The position numbers and the translations under genes were made by a program. A stretch of 6,774 nucleotides of DNA from Lentimicrobiaceae bacterium. GTDB taxonomy: Bacteria; Bacteroidota; Bacteroidia; Bacteroidales; WCHB1-69. The DNA lies in assembly GCA_009787485.1 (NCBI GenBank), contig WQWP01000119.1:1-6774 (forward strand), read 5' to 3'. The notes beneath the pieces were generated by a model. It was not told the origin of the DNA. It did not search any database and saw nothing but the letters and a program-made list of their open reading frames with translations. Of the stretch, positions 5,449-6,774 are shown piece after piece. Position 1 is the stretch's first letter. Each line of letters opens with the position of its first letter.

Positions 5449-6774
5449 TATAAGTATTTTTTTAAGATTCTTTTTATTTCACTTTCAAAATCAGAGATTA
5501 CTACAGTTTTTGCTTTTTCTTCTAAATTTTCAATCTCGGTCATAATAGCAGATACTTTACTTTTATCAAAAGTTGGAATTTTAATTTTTTCAATATCCTC
5601 TTTATATACATGTGGCTGCGCCTGACCTCTTTGCAATTTATAAAGTGTTTGTTGTAGCGTTTTTAGGCAGTAATAAATGAGTTTTGTTGGATATTCTGCT
5701 TCATTTATTGATTTAACAGTATTACAATCGGAAGCAAAAATTGGAATATCAAAATAATTTACAAAACCAGAATAAGCACCTGATGCACTTATTGTTACAA
5801 TGTTACTATCCCTATTCGCTACATTGTGATAGTATGCAGGAGTTTGTCCACCTGCTACAACAGGAATACTCCCTTCTATTGTTTTAGACTTTGTTATAGA
5901 TTTTCCTTTTTCAACAACGGCAATTTGAGATAAATTTTGAATGTTATTTGTTTCCCAAATATCAGAATAATTGATATTTATCTTTTGCTTTTTCTCTATT
6001 TTCAAATCAAAAACAGGAGATTGAAAATTAATTAAATCAACAAAATCAACATATTCAATATTTTGTTTTAAATCCGAATGTATATCTAAATTAAACTTTC
6101 TTTCAAATGCTTTATAAATGTATGTACTTGCTTTTTCGGGGTTATCAAATTTTTCATCATCAAATAGGCGTGTACATTCGCTGATTGTTTTACTTCGTTG
6201 TATTGGGTGAATTCCTTCACTGCCTCTGCGGAATGAAAATTCATATCCTAAAAACTGTTTTTCGGCATCTTTTTCGCCTGTTTTTACCAACACAACTTTT
6301 TGCGGATATGCTAAAATGAAATATAGCAGTTTTTCTTTTTCGGTTTCAAGCAACGCATCTGAAATTTCTTTGCCTGTTTTGTGTTTCAGCTTTTTGCGAT
6401 ATTCCTTATAGATTTCGTGATTAACAACCGCATTGTTTGGTTCTTTTTTTAGCAAAGAAACATAATCATCAAAACCGATATTTTCCCAAACATGATTTAC
6501 ATATTTGTTCATCGGTTTTTCAATGCCGTTTATGGTATTATCTTGATAGGTATTTAATGAATTTTCGAGGCTTGCTGCGAATTTTTGAACTTCATAATTA
6601 TTTCTACGGCGCAAGAATAGCACAACTGTATTTGTACTCGTAGCCATAAAAGTATTGCTGCCTAATTCGGTAATAGCAATAATTTCAAAATATTTCAAAA
6701 TAATTTCACGAGTTTTGGTATAAATTCCTTCGCTATTTAAAATGGAACTCGGTAAAATAATGCCCGCCACACCA
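5448..6774 (-). CDS. Type I-like DNA adenine methyltransferase fused to HsdS-type recognition domain, 5' partial
   Basis: The frame runs open through the right edge and reads G-V-A-G-I-I-L-P-S-S-I-L. This is an internal block of N6-adenine methyltransferases downstream of the NPPY catalytic motif, so the AdoMet and catalytic motifs lie outside the window and the first visible GTG is not a real start. Counting that Val as residue 1, residues 1-60 finish the methyltransferase core (ITELGSNTFMATSTNTVVLFLRRR). Residues 60-250 are a helical connector with FLGYEFSFRRGSEGI (173-187). A single target-recognition domain (about 278-400) has GSIPVVAGGQTPAYYHN, TISASGAYSGFVNYF, IFASDCNTV and LQRGQAQPHVYKEDI. 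A C-terminal coiled coil (about 402-440) follows. A methyltransferase and specificity unit in one chain suits a type I variant, or a type IIG or BcgI-like system if a nuclease lies further upstream. The very AT-rich composition (one row 20% GC) suggests horizontal acquisition. It overlaps the 65-aa gene by 1 bp. Confidence 0.88.
   Translation of the reverse strand, partial: GVAGIILPSSILNSEGIYTKTREIILKYFEIIAITELGSNTFMATSTNTVVLFLRRRNNYEVQKFAASLENSLNTYQDNTINGIEKPMNKYVNHVWENIGFDDYVSLLKKEPNNAVVNHEIYKEYRKKLKHKTGKEISDALLETEKEKLLYFILAYPQKVVLVKTGEKDAEKQFLGYEFSFRRGSEGIHPIQRSKTISECTRLFDDEKFDNPEKASTYIYKAFERKFNLDIHSDLKQNIEYVDFVDLINFQSPVFDLKIEKKQKININYSDIWETNNIQNLSQIAVVEKGKSITKSKTIEGSIPVVAGGQTPAYYHNVANRDSNIVTISASGAYSGFVNYFDIPIFASDCNTVKSINEAEYPTKLIYYCLKTLQQTLYKLQRGQAQPHVYKEDIEKIKIPTFDKSKVSAIMTEIENLEEKAKTVVISDFESEIKRILKKYL

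Noticed and set aside
6437..6643. + strand 68-codon frame opposite the methyltransferase gene
   Set aside because: Antisense to conserved methyltransferase motifs; no support as a gene.

Overview
The window looks like a piece of a Bacteroidota chromosome. The supporting signs are three Bacteroidota-style features: lipoproteins with short lipoboxes, one of them followed by the acidic K-D/E surface-export signal; a DUF1573 lipoprotein; and a transketolase made as a separate C-terminal half. Start codons are preceded by AT-rich leaders without clear Shine-Dalgarno sequences. I cannot name a genus. Eight protein genes are supported, two of them cut by the window edges. I saw no rRNA, tRNA, CRISPR array or transposase. 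The longest gap between genes is 121 bp.

Left part (1-996, + strand): the end of a thioredoxin-fold lipoprotein with a single-cysteine CxxS site overlaps by 28 bp the start of a DUF1573 lipoprotein. A strong hairpin with a following T-run lies inside the DUF1573 signal-peptide codons. Next, convergent on the - strand (1008-2705), is a full-length bifunctional FtcD (formimidoyltransferase plus cyclodeaminase) of histidine degradation and one-carbon metabolism. No other hut gene is in view. Its 121-bp leader is shared with a divergent small lipoprotein gene (2827-3288, +) and carries two perfect 14-bp palindromes.

Right part (3311-6774, - strand), in transcription order: a DNA adenine methyltransferase fused to an HsdS-type target-recognition domain (5' end outside the window), a 65-aa protein of unknown function joined to it by a TAATG stop-start overlap, the C-terminal half of transketolase, and a secreted lytic transglycosylase. 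The last three are separated by two gaps that are both 76 bp long and carry AT-rich repeats, one with three ACGC(A/G)GAT units. The methyltransferase pair is very AT-rich (20-25% GC in sample 60-base rows), while transketolase and ftcD reach 58-60% in sample rows. This fits an acquired restriction-modification module beside housekeeping genes.

No single pathway unites the window. The points most worth following are the hairpin inside a signal-peptide region, the transketolase C-half whose expected N-half position is taken by restriction-modification genes, and the coupled 65-aa protein.
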